Positions 23,158-31,957 of a DNA stretch of 64,000 bases are shown piece by piece. Made by a program: the position numbers and the translations under genes. Source of the DNA: an uncultured Acinetobacter sp. Its GTDB lineage: Bacteria; Pseudomonadota; Gammaproteobacteria; Pseudomonadales; Moraxellaceae. Numbering within the stretch: position 1 is the first letter of the stretch; every line of letters begins with the position of its first letter. The notes under the pieces were generated by a model, which made no database searches, was not told the origin of the DNA, and saw nothing but the letters and a program-made list of their open reading frames with translations. Location of the stretch: the NCBI GenBank assembly GCA_913777945.1, contig CAJYTY010000008.1:372001-436000 (forward strand), written 5' to 3'.

Positions 23158-23263
23158 GTTAAAGAGGCTTTGGTGCACTATGACTTATAAGTTCAATACC
23201 ACATAGGTAGCTTAGAAATCTGGATAGCATTCAACCTTCCTTTTAATAAAATTTTAAGCTAAT

Positions 23264-23290
23264 CTCATTAAGTCTACTTAATGGGGTTTT
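23264..23290 (+). terminator. Hairpin carrying the next gene's ribosome site
   Basis: CTCATTAAG and CTTAATGGG form a 9-bp stem (one wobble pair) around TCTA, followed by TTTT. The GGGG in the 3' arm is the only ribosome site for the GTG at 23294, so the hairpin can both terminate and mask initiation. Confidence 0.55.
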
Positions 23291-23293
23291 GAC

Positions 23294-23632
23294 GTGAAAA
23301 GAATAATATTTACTGCGGTATTTGGATTAATGGTTTCTACTTATTCTATTGCTGACACACTTATTCCAAGAAGTGTTTCAGGCGATAAAGGAAAATACTA
23401 TTTGATCGAAAATAAAAAACAAGGCGATGTCATTGCAACACTACATAAACGTGTTGGTGTTGAAACTGTTGATTACACCCGTTTAGAAACCAACTGCAAA
23501 ACAATGAAAATGCGTGAAATTGGGACTGGTGAAGGGTCCATTAAAGCAATTAGAGTGAGTCCAACAAAATGGTTTGATTTAGTAGAAGGCTCAAGTAAAA
23601 GCGATTTAGCTCATTTTGTTTGTAAGAAATAG
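23294..23632 (+). CDS. Small exported protein of unknown function
   Basis: The 112-residue product has a clear signal peptide (KRIIFTAVFGLMVSTYSIAD, cleavage after SIA) and a mature part of about 90 residues with two Cys, probably disulfide bonded in the periplasm. The GTG start is set by GGGG seven bases upstream, which lies in a hairpin arm. No family is recognised. It is the first of several exported small proteins in the island. Confidence 0.6.
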   Translation: MKRIIFTAVFGLMVSTYSIADTLIPRSVSGDKGKYYLIENKKQGDVIATLHKRVGVETVDYTRLETNCKTMKMREIGTGEGSIKAIRVSPTKWFDLVEGSSKSDLAHFVCKK

Positions 23633-23684
23633 GATTCTAAGTCAACCGTTTCTTAAGCTAGATTTAAGTTTCTAATTCAGCTAA

Positions 23685-23715
23685 CCTCACTAGATAATAA
23701 TTTAGTGGGGTTTTT
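23685..23715 (+). terminator. Terminator whose arm is the ribosome site of the next gene
   Basis: CCTCACTA pairs with TAGTGGGG (one wobble), followed by TTTTT. The ATG at 23718 is seven bases beyond the GGGG. This repeats the arrangement at 23264-23290. Confidence 0.65.
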
Positions 23716-23717
23716 AT

Positions 23718-23894
23718 ATGAAGAATATTATTTTAGCTTTAACGGTTGGCTTACTTACAATTTCAACAGCAGAGGCCGGTAAAGGAAGACAGCCATGCTC
23801 TGGGAAAAAGGGCGGCATTAGTCATTGCCAAGGAAGTAAATTTGTATGCAATGATGGATCGATAAGCGCATCAAAAAAAATTTGCTCAAGGTAG
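23718..23894 (+). CDS. Small Cys-rich exported protein
   Basis: This 58-residue frame has a signal peptide ([19 protein letters not shown], cleavage before GKGRQ) and a short basic mature peptide with four Cys ([12 protein letters not shown]...KFVCNDG...KKIC), which suggests two disulfides. GGGG before the ATG supplies initiation. No family name is known to me. The mature size of about 39 residues suits a secreted or periplasmic peptide. Confidence 0.6.
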   Translation: MKNIILALTVGLLTISTAEAGKGRQPCSGKKGGISHCQGSKFVCNDGSISASKKICSR

Positions 23895-23903
23895 GGTGAT
23901 GAA

Positions 23904-24230
23904 ATGGGATTTAATTTTAGAAAAAGTTTCAAAATAGCACCGGGTGTTCGCCTAAATATAGGTAAGAAAGGCATCTCCAGTGTTTCAGTCGGAGGTAAAG
24001 GTGCCAGAGTAAATGTGGGTAAAAAAGGAACGCGTACCACAGTTGGTCTTCCCGGTACTGGATTGTCATATTCAAGCTACAAGCCACACAAAAAAGCAGT
24101 TCAAAATAATAAACGTCAGCCAGATTTCAGCAATCCTGATTACTTATGGGGATACCCTAAATCAGAGTGGGTAGCTGCTGGAGTCGTAGGTTTGATTGTT
24201 TTGATGATATTTATTTGGATTGTGAGTTGA
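23904..24230 (+). CDS. DUF4236 domain protein with C-terminal membrane anchor
   Basis: The 108-residue product begins with DUF4236: GFNFRKSFKIAPGVRLNIGKKGISSVSVGGKGARVNVGKKGTRTTVGLPGTGLSYSS is the Gly-rich beta repeat pattern of that family. A single hydrophobic segment (AAGVVGLIVLMIFIWIV) anchors the C-terminus. The function of DUF4236 is not established. It starts 9 bases after the Cys-rich gene and is followed closely by another exported-protein gene. Confidence 0.75.
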   Translation: MGFNFRKSFKIAPGVRLNIGKKGISSVSVGGKGARVNVGKKGTRTTVGLPGTGLSYSSYKPHKKAVQNNKRQPDFSNPDYLWGYPKSEWVAAGVVGLIVLMIFIWIVS

Positions 24231-24240
24231 GAGCTAAATT

Positions 24241-24810
24241 ATGAAAAAATTATTGTTAGGATTGGGGTTGGCTTGCAGTATTTCGTTGACTAATGCTGCA
24301 AATGAATCACAGGATAAGTATCGTATCCTTGATATGGTGAAACAGTATTCCAGATTAGTTTCATGTATGAACTCATTTGAAAAAAATCCAGAAAATGGTA
24401 GACCAACAACTATCAAAGACGTAACTACAGTTGAATACAGCCAAGAAGAAAACTCTTACGTATTTTATGTTTTTTGGGGTGGGGATATGGGCTGTGCTGG
24501 CGGTTCCGGAACTGGATCTAATTTTGTCACAGAGGTAGCTAGATATGGTGGTGATTGGAAGCCTTATACAATTCAAACCGACTATGCTTTTGGTGAAAAC
24601 TTAAAAATTAACTACAGATTTATAGAATCAATAAAGAAAATAAATAAAAATAAATTCGAGGTTGTTAGTTGGGATTATGCTGATGATAAATATGGTGGTG
24701 CAGATGGTGGTAATAACTTTCCCGCGAATAAATTCAAATACACACTTGAAAGAAATAATTTTGAGCCATGGAGAGTCACAAATCAGACGTTACTAGAGCA
24801 AAATAAATAG
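24241..24810 (+). CDS. Exported protein of unknown function
   Basis: The 189-residue product has a signal peptide (KKLLLGLGLACSISLTNA, cleavage before ANESQ) and a mature domain with two Cys (VSCMNSF and MGCAGGSG), rich in aromatic residues and Gly. No family is recognised. It lies 10 bases after the DUF4236 gene and 22 bases before the IS-split exported-protein gene, so the three probably form one transcription unit. Confidence 0.55.
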   Translation: MKKLLLGLGLACSISLTNAANESQDKYRILDMVKQYSRLVSCMNSFEKNPENGRPTTIKDVTTVEYSQEENSYVFYVFWGGDMGCAGGSGTGSNFVTEVARYGGDWKPYTIQTDYAFGENLKINYRFIESIKKINKNKFEVVSWDYADDKYGGADGGNNFPANKFKYTLERNNFEPWRVTNQTLLEQNK

Positions 24811-25193
24811 ATAATCATCAGGGGCGGGATAAGTGAAAAAAGTTTTATTTTTAATTCTATTTATGAATATTTGCTCGGCTACTCATGCTGAATTTAATAT
24901 ATTAAACGTGCCTGATGTAATCTCAATTGGTCGTTGCAACATGGGTTATTGCTCATGGTCGAAATCATTGAGTACGAAGATTATCTCACGGTCGAATGAA
25001 AATGTTTTACTTGAAGCAACTTTGTTGGGAGGGACGTCTGTTTTTGATCCTCAAGAAGATGGATCGGGAGTTCAAGAGATAGAATGGAATAAAAAGCCTC
25101 ATAAGGTAATAGTTAACTGCTCTTATAAAAGACCATCTATAGGATCTGGCTCGCAATTAACAATGTTGGATCTTATGAATAGCCACCAAAATT

Positions 25194-26066
25194 CTAGACA
25201 CACATAACCATCTTTTGATTGGCCTTTTCATAATCTAATGGAGAACGCTGACCATTGGAACCATGTCTGCGTTTTGAATTATAGAACATCTCAATATATT
25301 CAAAGATATCGGATCTTGCTTCAGTTCTAGTTACATAGATTCTCTTTTTAATTCGTTCCCGCTTTAATAGCTGAAAGAAGCTTTCTGCAACAGCATTGTC
25401 ATGGCAATTGCCTCTACGACTCATACTACTTTCAAGATTATGATGCCTGAGAAATGTCTGCCATTCATGGCTGGTATATTGGCTACCCTGATCAGAATGG
25501 ATTAGGTCTTTGTTCTTTGGATTTCTCCGCCACAAAGCCATCAATAACGCATCTAAAACCAGATCTGTCGTGATTCTTGATTTCATAGACCAGCCAACAA
25601 CAAGACGTGAAAACAGGTCAATCACAACTGCAAGATACAACCACCCTTCATGTGTACGGATATAGGTAATGTCCGTCACCCATAATTGGTTCGGCTCAGT
25701 TGGATTAAACTGTCGATTTAAGCTGTTTGCGGCAATGACAGCCGGAGTACCAGCGTAAGCTCTAGGCTTACGATAACCACGCTGTGATTTAAGACCATCT
25801 GCTTTCATCAGCCGATGTACTCGATTGATCCCGCAACTTTCGCCAACATCTTTCAAATCACAGTGAATCTTGCGATAGCCATAGACTCCGCCAGATTCCA
25901 GCCAGAACTGTTTAATCAGTCCTGAAAGCTGTTGCCGTTTCCTTGCAGTTTTACTGGTGGGTTGCTTTAACCATGCGTAATAACCACTGTGATGAACATC
26001 TAACGTTGAACATAAACGACGAACAGGCCATATGTGCTGATTGTCCTGAATAAAGGCGTACCTCAT
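25194..26066 (-). CDS. IS3-family transposase OrfB (DDE domain)
   Basis: The 290-residue protein has the IS3 OrfB order: an HTH_21-like region (SGGVYGYRKIHCDL...CGINRVHRLMKADGL) and the retroviral integrase-like core with Asp in LWVTDITYI, Asp in LIHSDQGSQYTS and Glu in AVAESFFQLLKRE. Its stop codon lies in the left terminal repeat. It is normally made as an OrfAB fusion through a -1 frameshift. All catalytic residues are present, so it may be active. Confidence 0.9.
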   Translation of the reverse strand: MRYAFIQDNQHIWPVRRLCSTLDVHHSGYYAWLKQPTSKTARKRQQLSGLIKQFWLESGGVYGYRKIHCDLKDVGESCGINRVHRLMKADGLKSQRGYRKPRAYAGTPAVIAANSLNRQFNPTEPNQLWVTDITYIRTHEGWLYLAVVIDLFSRLVVGWSMKSRITTDLVLDALLMALWRRNPKNKDLIHSDQGSQYTSHEWQTFLRHHNLESSMSRRGNCHDNAVAESFFQLLKRERIKKRIYVTRTEARSDIFEYIEMFYNSKRRHGSNGQRSPLDYEKANQKMVMCV

Positions 26067-26347
26067 TTGGACTGGCTTGCGAAGTACACCGCGGCCTTTT
26101 TTAATATGTCCCTTTCTTCAGTAACCCGTTGCAGTTCTTTTTTTAACTTTGCTAATTCTGCGCTTGGATCATTAGATTCTATTATCTTGGGCTGCTGTGG
26201 ATCATAACGTTTAATCCAGGCATACAGACTATGGGTGGTGGTTCCTAAACGTGTAGCAACCTCGGCCACACTATAACCTTTCTCAGTGACTTGTTTTACT
26301 GCTTCAATTTTGAATTCTTCAGGGTATCGTTTACTGCTCATAAGCAC
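26063..26347 (-). CDS. IS3-family transposase OrfA (HTH)
   Basis: The 94-residue protein has an HTH_Tnp_1 domain (YPEEFKIEAVKQVTEKGYSVAEVATRLGTTTHSLYAWIKRY) and a leucine-zipper-like end (LAKLKKELQRVTEERDILKKAAVYF). It binds the IS ends. The heptamer AAAAAAG on the minus strand at 26096-26102, read A-AAA-AAG in frame, is the usual IS3 frameshift signal producing OrfAB. Confidence 0.9.
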   Translation of the reverse strand: MLMSSKRYPEEFKIEAVKQVTEKGYSVAEVATRLGTTTHSLYAWIKRYDPQQPKIIESNDPSAELAKLKKELQRVTEERDILKKAAVYFASQSK

Positions 26348-26631
26348 CTCGTTAATTAGCCATTTTATCTAACTAAAAGGTGTCTACAATATCGGTGGCT
26401 ATTCACTTAGTAGCTACGATGCCATGCCTGCTAGAAATGATGGTGACATATCACTTTATCTTAAGTATTGCCATTCGTTCATAGATGATCATGATCATGC
26501 CTTAAAAGATTTTGGGTATATAAAGTAGATTGGAATTTAAACAAGTACCCTTAAATTCTTTTTATCACACATTTATAGCGCAGTACTTCAACACATTTTA
26601 AACCCGATTGACAAAATTTAATCTAGCGGAG

Positions 26632-26657
26632 CCGATCTGAAAATGATCGGTTTTTTT
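26632..26657 (+). terminator. Intrinsic terminator before tape measure gene
   Basis: CCGATC pairs with GATCGG around a 7-base loop, followed by seven T residues. The tape measure ATG is 19 bases downstream. It marks the right edge of the cargo island. Confidence 0.85.
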
Positions 26658-26675
26658 ATTGCCCGGAGAAAAGTA

Positions 26676-29600
26676 ATGGCAGCATCTACAAGCAGATTGG
26701 TCATTGAGATTAGCTCTGAACAAGCAAAACGTAATGCAGAGCAACTTAATCGAGAATTAGAGAGTATCGAGCGTAACGGAACATTCGCAACACGATCTAT
26801 GGATGCAATGTCTGTTGCTACACGCTCTCTAGCCACTCAAATGACAGCACTTGTATCTGCTGGTGTTTTGATTTCTAAAATGGATACATACACAGGCTTA
26901 CAAAACCGCCTAAAGCTTGTCACAGCATCACAAAATGAACTCAAACAGGCAATGAAAGATACGTTTATTATTGCTCAAGCTACAGGACAGGCGTGGGATA
27001 GTACAGCACAGGTCTATCAGCGCTTTGCTGACAATGCTAAGCGACTCGGTATTACTCTAGAGCAAACTGCATCACTTACAGACACTGTTGCAAAGTCAAT
27101 CTCTATTTCTGGTGGCAGTGCTGCCAGTGCTGAAGCTGCTTTGGTTCAATTTGGGCAAGCATTGGCTTCCGGTGTGCTACGTGGCGAAGAATTTAACTCG
27201 ATCTCTGAACAAGCTCCTGCACTTTTAAAAGCGATTGCAACGGGATTGGATACAAATATTGGCCAATTACGATCAATGGCGGCGCAAGGCCAATTGACGG
27301 CTGATGTTGTAATCAAGTCATTAGAGAAAGCTAAAGTATCTGTAGATACATTGTTTAGTAAGACTGATTTTACAATTGGTCAGTCTTTCCAAATGCTTAA
27401 CAACGAGGTGACCAAGTTTATAGGTGAGGCGGGTAAATCATCTGGAGCAGCAAAATTAACCGCTGATTCCATTCAGTTATTAGCACAAAATCTGGAAGGA
27501 TTAGTTACTGGCTTACAAGTCGCTGGTGCGTATTACATTGGAACATTTATCCCAGCAATATATGCATCGGTAGCAGCGGGAGTAGCTAAATCTAAACAAC
27601 TCGTTGAGCAAACTGTTACTCAATATGGACTCATTCAGGCAGAAAAGGCGGCATCAGCTCAGGAAGTTGTAGGTTTAGAGGCGAAATTAGTCGCTACTCA
27701 GGCTACCCGCGTTCTTCTGGTCGAAGAATTAAAGCTTGAGCTTCAGCGTAAGAAGAGCCAGATATCAGCTCAAGGTTCGATTAACTCAGAATTACGCATG
27801 GGATTGCTTCGCCAACAGCAAGCGCAAATTAATGCAGAACTAACTGCCACTGAAAATGCGTTAGCTGCAGCAAGGATCAGAGCTACAGCCGCAAGTTCAG
27901 CTTCAATGGCAATTGGTGGTCGTTTATTAGGTATCTTAGGTGGTCCAGTTGGCTTAGGTCTGACTGTAGCGACTTTGGCTGGCTCATATCTTCTTATGCG
28001 TGATAGTGGACTTGAAGCTAATGCAATGCTTAATGAGCAAAGTAAATATGCTCAACAAAGCACTGAAGAGCTGAAATCTTTAGATAGTGCGCATAAGTCT
28101 GTCGCAAAAAACGACTTAGCCCAAAAGTTCAAAGAGCAGAATGAGGAGTTAGATCGTCAGGCACGGCTATTTGCGAATGCGATTGGTGAGGTTGCTCAGT
28201 ACAACAATCAGATGGGTAATGGTGCCAAGGTTAGTGCTGACTTATATGCAATTCAGGCAGAGGTGCGCTCTGGCTCACTGAGTCTTTCTGATGCATTAAG
28301 CCGTGTCAATCAGATTGCCATGATTACTCCAGAACAGCGAGCTCAAATGGCAAAACAAATTGAGCAATACGATGTTCTTTATGGCACTGTGAGTAACAAT
28401 GCAAAAGCGCAAAAAACTTTGGGTGTAGATGTAAAAATAACTGGTAATGCTGCACAGAATGCAGCAGCTCAGCATGATATGCACTCTAAATCACTTGATG
28501 ACGTAGCTAACTCAGCCTCCAAGGCCAGTGCTGAATTAGAAAAGTACAAGAAGCAACTTCAAGGCGACGCTTTTGAATCCTTATATAAGTCAGGGCTTCT
28601 AGATAAGGGCTATACAACATCTCAAGCGGATGCAATTTACAAGTTGCAGCAAGCCAAAGGTTTAAGTGTGATTTTATCTCAGCAGGAAATTGATAATACG
28701 CTTAGAACACTGAAGCTAAATACTGACTTAAGTAAGCAGGAGAAGGAAAAAACTGAGCAAATTGAAAAGCAAGTTCAACTTCAGCTTTTGAACAACAAAA
28801 GTCTTGAGAATGGTTACAGAGTCTATCAAGCATTTTTAAAAGCTGGACTAACCTCTAAGCAATCTTTAGCTTTTGCAGCACAAGTTGGTCGTGAGGGAGA
28901 TTTTAAAAACAGTAATTTGTTTGGTTCACACACTGATAATAATAATGGCGCTATTAACGTTGGCATGTTGTCTTGGCAAGGACCTAGAGCTAAAGAGCTT
29001 TTGAAAGATCTACGTTCAAAAGATTTATTGAATGTGGATGGAACTATTAAGCAAGTTCAAGAGGCTTTAGATATTCAAGCGAAATATGCTGTTCAGGAGT
29101 TTATGACTAAAAAGGAATATTTGCCAACACGTAAAGCTATTGTTTCGGGCGAAGAGGATTACTCAAAACTGTCTGAAGTATCAGGAAGAAACTTTGTTCG
29201 ATGGGATTTTGATGGTAAGAAAATCAACGCAAATAAGCATAAGCAGAAGGAGTCAAATTACTATCAACAGTTATCAAATTTAGTTGGAATGTCTACTGAT
29301 ACAGGAGGAATAAAGCTTGATGAATTTGGTGCTGATCTTGAAAAGTTAAATCAACTTAAGCTCCAATATGACGAAAAATATTACACAGATATTAAGAAAC
29401 GTCAGATTGATCACGATAAAGAAATTAGTGACTATAAGCTAGTTTATTCGGGTAAGGAGTTACAGGACAAAGTTGAGCAATCAAACAAACAATTTGAGGC
29501 TGAAAATAATTTAGCCAAATTACAGTTTGAATCTCAGGTACAAGGGTGGCGCTGGGTTGGTGAGGAGCGAATTAAAAATCAAGCCACAGTAGACAAAGCT

Positions 29601-30710
29601 GTAATTGACGCAACGAGAAGTATGACGGATCAACAAAAGTTAATTGCCAAGGCTGGTATTGATGATCAGGCTCAATATGAGATCGAGCAATTCAGAAGAA
29701 CTCAAACTCAAAAAGCTTCGGAGATGCAAGCAGTAATTGCTGGAATCTACGATCAATCACGTAATTCTTTATTTGAGCGCCAAAGTCCAAACCTCTATGC
29801 CAGAAATCAACTAGATGTAGGTATCTCGAACGAACAAATTGCTTTGACTAAAAATTATGGTCAGGAACGTGAAGCAATTTTTGGCCGCGGTTTGAGTGCC
29901 GAGGATCAAAATGCTGAGCTTTTAGCTGCTCAAGAGCGATACTTACAAACCAGAGAGGCTTTGAATCAGGAATATGCAGCAAAGGAATCTGATTTGCAAA
30001 AGTCACAATTCCAAAACCAGTTACAGATATGGGGGAGTTTGCTTTCACAAGGGCAAACAATGTGGGCGCAATTAACCCAATCTGTAAAAGATGCCAATGG
30101 TGAGCAATCAGGTGCTTACAAGACTATGTTTTTGGCGCAACAGGCTTTTTCTATGGGATCTGCGTATATCTCTGCAGTACTTGCAGCTCAACAGGTTGCA
30201 GCAGATGCAACAATTCCATTTTTCGGTGCCAAAATAGCAGCATCATCAGCAATGATGGCGATGGGAATGGCAAATGTTGGCCTAATTGCCGCTCAAACAA
30301 TTGCAGGCTTCTCAACCGGTGGCCATGTTCGAGGCTCTGGCACTGAGACCAGTGATTCGATTCCTGCAATGCTTTCCGACAACGAGTATGTCATTAAAGC
30401 CAAGTCTGTTCGCAGTCTTGGGGTTGATACTCTGGACTACATAAACCGGATGGGTGAGCTGCCAGTGAAACGAGCTTCAGGTGGATCTGTGGGTGATACG
30501 TCCAGTTATATTGTTGATCGGTATAACAAGTCTACTACTCAACCTATTTCAGATGGCGGGATTCAAATTACCGTGAGTGTCAACGATTCAGGTGTAAGCA
30601 CTTCAGGTGCTAACACGCAGGATCAGAAGCAGCTCGGCCAAATGATCGGTAATGCAGTTCGCGCCGTGATTCGGCAAGAGCAACGACAAGGGGGGTTACT
30701 TTCAAAATGA
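26676..30710 (+). CDS. Tape measure protein with tail lysozyme domain
   Basis: The 1344-residue protein sets tail length. The N-terminal 300 residues match the tape measure N-domain (ARSLATQMTALVSAGVL...LKLVTASQNELKQAMKDTF...SISGGSAASAEAALVQFGQALASG). Coiled coils and a hydrophobic stretch (LGILGGPVGLGLTVATLAGSYLL) follow. Residues about 708-868 resemble a phage tail lysozyme domain (AAQVGREGDFKNSNLFGSHTDNNNGAINVGMLSWQG), likely used to open peptidoglycan at infection. The ATG at 26676 has GGAG upstream; the longer frame starts inside the terminator. Confidence 0.9.
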   Translation: MAASTSRLVIEISSEQAKRNAEQLNRELESIERNGTFATRSMDAMSVATRSLATQMTALVSAGVLISKMDTYTGLQNRLKLVTASQNELKQAMKDTFIIAQATGQAWDSTAQVYQRFADNAKRLGITLEQTASLTDTVAKSISISGGSAASAEAALVQFGQALASGVLRGEEFNSISEQAPALLKAIATGLDTNIGQLRSMAAQGQLTADVVIKSLEKAKVSVDTLFSKTDFTIGQSFQMLNNEVTKFIGEAGKSSGAAKLTADSIQLLAQNLEGLVTGLQVAGAYYIGTFIPAIYASVAAGVAKSKQLVEQTVTQYGLIQAEKAASAQEVVGLEAKLVATQATRVLLVEELKLELQRKKSQISAQGSINSELRMGLLRQQQAQINAELTATENALAAARIRATAASSASMAIGGRLLGILGGPVGLGLTVATLAGSYLLMRDSGLEANAMLNEQSKYAQQSTEELKSLDSAHKSVAKNDLAQKFKEQNEELDRQARLFANAIGEVAQYNNQMGNGAKVSADLYAIQAEVRSGSLSLSDALSRVNQIAMITPEQRAQMAKQIEQYDVLYGTVSNNAKAQKTLGVDVKITGNAAQNAAAQHDMHSKSLDDVANSASKASAELEKYKKQLQGDAFESLYKSGLLDKGYTTSQADAIYKLQQAKGLSVILSQQEIDNTLRTLKLNTDLSKQEKEKTEQIEKQVQLQLLNNKSLENGYRVYQAFLKAGLTSKQSLAFAAQVGREGDFKNSNLFGSHTDNNNGAINVGMLSWQGPRAKELLKDLRSKDLLNVDGTIKQVQEALDIQAKYAVQEFMTKKEYLPTRKAIVSGEEDYSKLSEVSGRNFVRWDFDGKKINANKHKQKESNYYQQLSNLVGMSTDTGGIKLDEFGADLEKLNQLKLQYDEKYYTDIKKRQIDHDKEISDYKLVYSGKELQDKVEQSNKQFEAENNLAKLQFESQVQGWRWVGEERIKNQATVDKAVIDATRSMTDQQKLIAKAGIDDQAQYEIEQFRRTQTQKASEMQAVIAGIYDQSRNSLFERQSPNLYARNQLDVGISNEQIALTKNYGQEREAIFGRGLSAEDQNAELLAAQERYLQTREALNQEYAAKESDLQKSQFQNQLQIWGSLLSQGQTMWAQLTQSVKDANGEQSGAYKTMFLAQQAFSMGSAYISAVLAAQQVAADATIPFFGAKIAASSAMMAMGMANVGLIAAQTIAGFSTGGHVRGSGTETSDSIPAMLSDNEYVIKAKSVRSLGVDTLDYINRMGELPVKRASGGSVGDTSSYIVDRYNKSTTQPISDGGIQITVSVNDSGVSTSGANTQDQKQLGQMIGNAVRAVIRQEQRQGGLLSK

Positions 30711-31051
30711 GCAACCAAAAATTTGACTGGCCAAGTGACTTGGACGGTAACTCCAACACTCAGAACTTCAATGTACTGACTTCAAAGTTTGGCGATGGCT
30801 ATGAGCAAAATATTTCAGTTGGAATCAACAATCGAAAAGGTCAGTGGGCTTATCAAAGAACAGCTCACAAAGCTGAAATTCAAGCGATTAAGGCCTTTTT
30901 TGATGAGCACAAAGGTGCAGATTCATTTCTGTGGGATTCGCCACTTGATGGCGAGATTCGAGTTAAGACTGATTTGACCTATATACCAGTAAGCCTAGGT
31001 GGCCAGATCTGGCGGATCTCAACCACATTCACACAAGTTTTCTATCCTTAA
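30707..31051 (+). CDS. Minor tail protein, lambda M-like
   Basis: The 114-residue protein matches the phage minor tail M family: NVLTSKFGDGYEQNISVGINNRKGQWAYQRTAHKAEIQAIKAFFDEHKGADSFLWDSP and a beta end QIWRISTTFTQVFYP. It belongs to the tail tip complex with L, K, I and J. It overlaps the tape measure gene by four bases. Confidence 0.85.
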   Translation: MSNQKFDWPSDLDGNSNTQNFNVLTSKFGDGYEQNISVGINNRKGQWAYQRTAHKAEIQAIKAFFDEHKGADSFLWDSPLDGEIRVKTDLTYIPVSLGGQIWRISTTFTQVFYP

Positions 31052-31072
31052 TTAAATTCAGATCCTTTCAAC

Positions 31073-31096
31073 AGCACTCAATTGAGTGCTTTTTTT
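31073..31096 (+). terminator. Intrinsic terminator after the M-like gene
   Basis: AGCACTCAATTGAGTGCT is an 18-base perfect palindrome followed by six T residues. It separates M from the fibre-like gene that starts at 31109. Confidence 0.8.
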
Positions 31097-31108
31097 GTGA
31101 GAAAAAAT

Positions 31109-31957
31109 ATGACTATTCAAACAATTAACATTGGTAATATTGCAAACGATGGCAATGGTGAACCAGCGCGAAGTGCATTCAATAAAATCAATCAGAACTT
31201 TACAAATAACGCTCATGCTGCAAGTCGTATGGTAGGTGTAGAAGCCGGTAATGTAATGGAGGTGGGGGCATTTGGTTGTGGGGGATATGCAAAATATGTA
31301 GGAAATATTGAAGCAACTAATGAGCAGAATAATCCAGATTTAAACTCAGGATTTTTCATCGAAGATTCATTGATTGGTGCATTTATACATCTAAAAACCC
31401 TCTATGGGTCACTTATACTTGGCGGATCAACATTTAGCGCGGGAGCCCCCAAATATGCTTACTATAACTCTACTTCTGGCAATAGAGTTTTAAATGCAGC
31501 CGCTGTACATACATTCAGAACTACTCAAAATACAACGGTCGATGCAAACGGATTCATAAAAGCGGCTTCACCCATTGCTAAACTATTTGCTGATAAAGTT
31601 GAGCCAAATAATGAAGCAGCAGAGCAGAACATCACTTTTAAAAAAATCGATATTGGTCACTATTTAATTCAGGGTTCAAGTGGTTTTGCTCTAGAAGGTT
31701 GGTATATCGAAACCCCAAAAGATGCCAACGGTAATATCCTATTTGCAGTTAATTATCAGCAGCTAGAAAATAGTGATATTGAAGTCAAAACTTATAAAAA
31801 GAAGTTTGATTTAGAAAGTGCTTCAATTGTAGCGGATTTGGAAAATCCTGTTGATATTACACAAGATCGCTGGATTGATATCCGCTTGCAAGAAGTTCCA
31901 AAACCAGTACCAGAAATGCCGACTGAAGAGGTAAATTCAGATGAGCCTCAACAGTGA
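31109..31957 (+). CDS. Tail fibre/spike-like protein of unknown type
   Basis: The 282-residue protein starts IGNIANDGNGEPARSAFNKINQNFTNNAHAASR, a pattern common in phage tail fibre and baseplate-associated proteins, then a beta-rich middle (GSLILGGSTFSAGAPKYAYYNS) and a folded C-terminal domain that ends in an acidic Pro-rich tail. It lies between M-like and L-like genes, which are adjacent in lambda, so it is an insertion. Binding to a host surface is inferred. No ribosome site is strong; the ATG at 31109 is the best start after the terminator. Confidence 0.55.
   Translation: MTIQTINIGNIANDGNGEPARSAFNKINQNFTNNAHAASRMVGVEAGNVMEVGAFGCGGYAKYVGNIEATNEQNNPDLNSGFFIEDSLIGAFIHLKTLYGSLILGGSTFSAGAPKYAYYNSTSGNRVLNAAAVHTFRTTQNTTVDANGFIKAASPIAKLFADKVEPNNEAAEQNITFKKIDIGHYLIQGSSGFALEGWYIETPKDANGNILFAVNYQQLENSDIEVKTYKKKFDLESASIVADLENPVDITQDRWIDIRLQEVPKPVPEMPTEEVNSDEPQQ

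Larger units (their letters stand above)
25193..26387 (-). mobile_element. IS3-family insertion sequence, about 1.2 kb
   Basis: The element has two overlapping frames orfA and orfB on the minus strand, a canonical frameshift heptamer, and terminal inverted TAGACAC motifs (left TCTAGACAC, right end reversed GTAGACACC). The flanks read AAT at 25190-25192 and 26388-26390, a 3-bp target duplication; if base 26388 is counted as the terminal A of a CA-ended element, the duplication is 2 bp. It lies inside the late operon in antisense direction. Confidence 0.85.
24833..26528 (+). pseudogene. Exported-protein gene split by the IS3 element
   Basis: The 5' part encodes a signal peptide (KKVLFLILFMNICSATHA) and about 100 mature residues up to MNSHQN at 25192, then reads a few codons into the IS. 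Removing the IS and one AAT copy restores the frame through IGGYSLSSYDAMPARNDG to a TAG at 26526-26528. The intact protein would be about 163 residues. This shows the insertion is recent enough for no other damage to be visible. No family is recognised. Confidence 0.8.
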
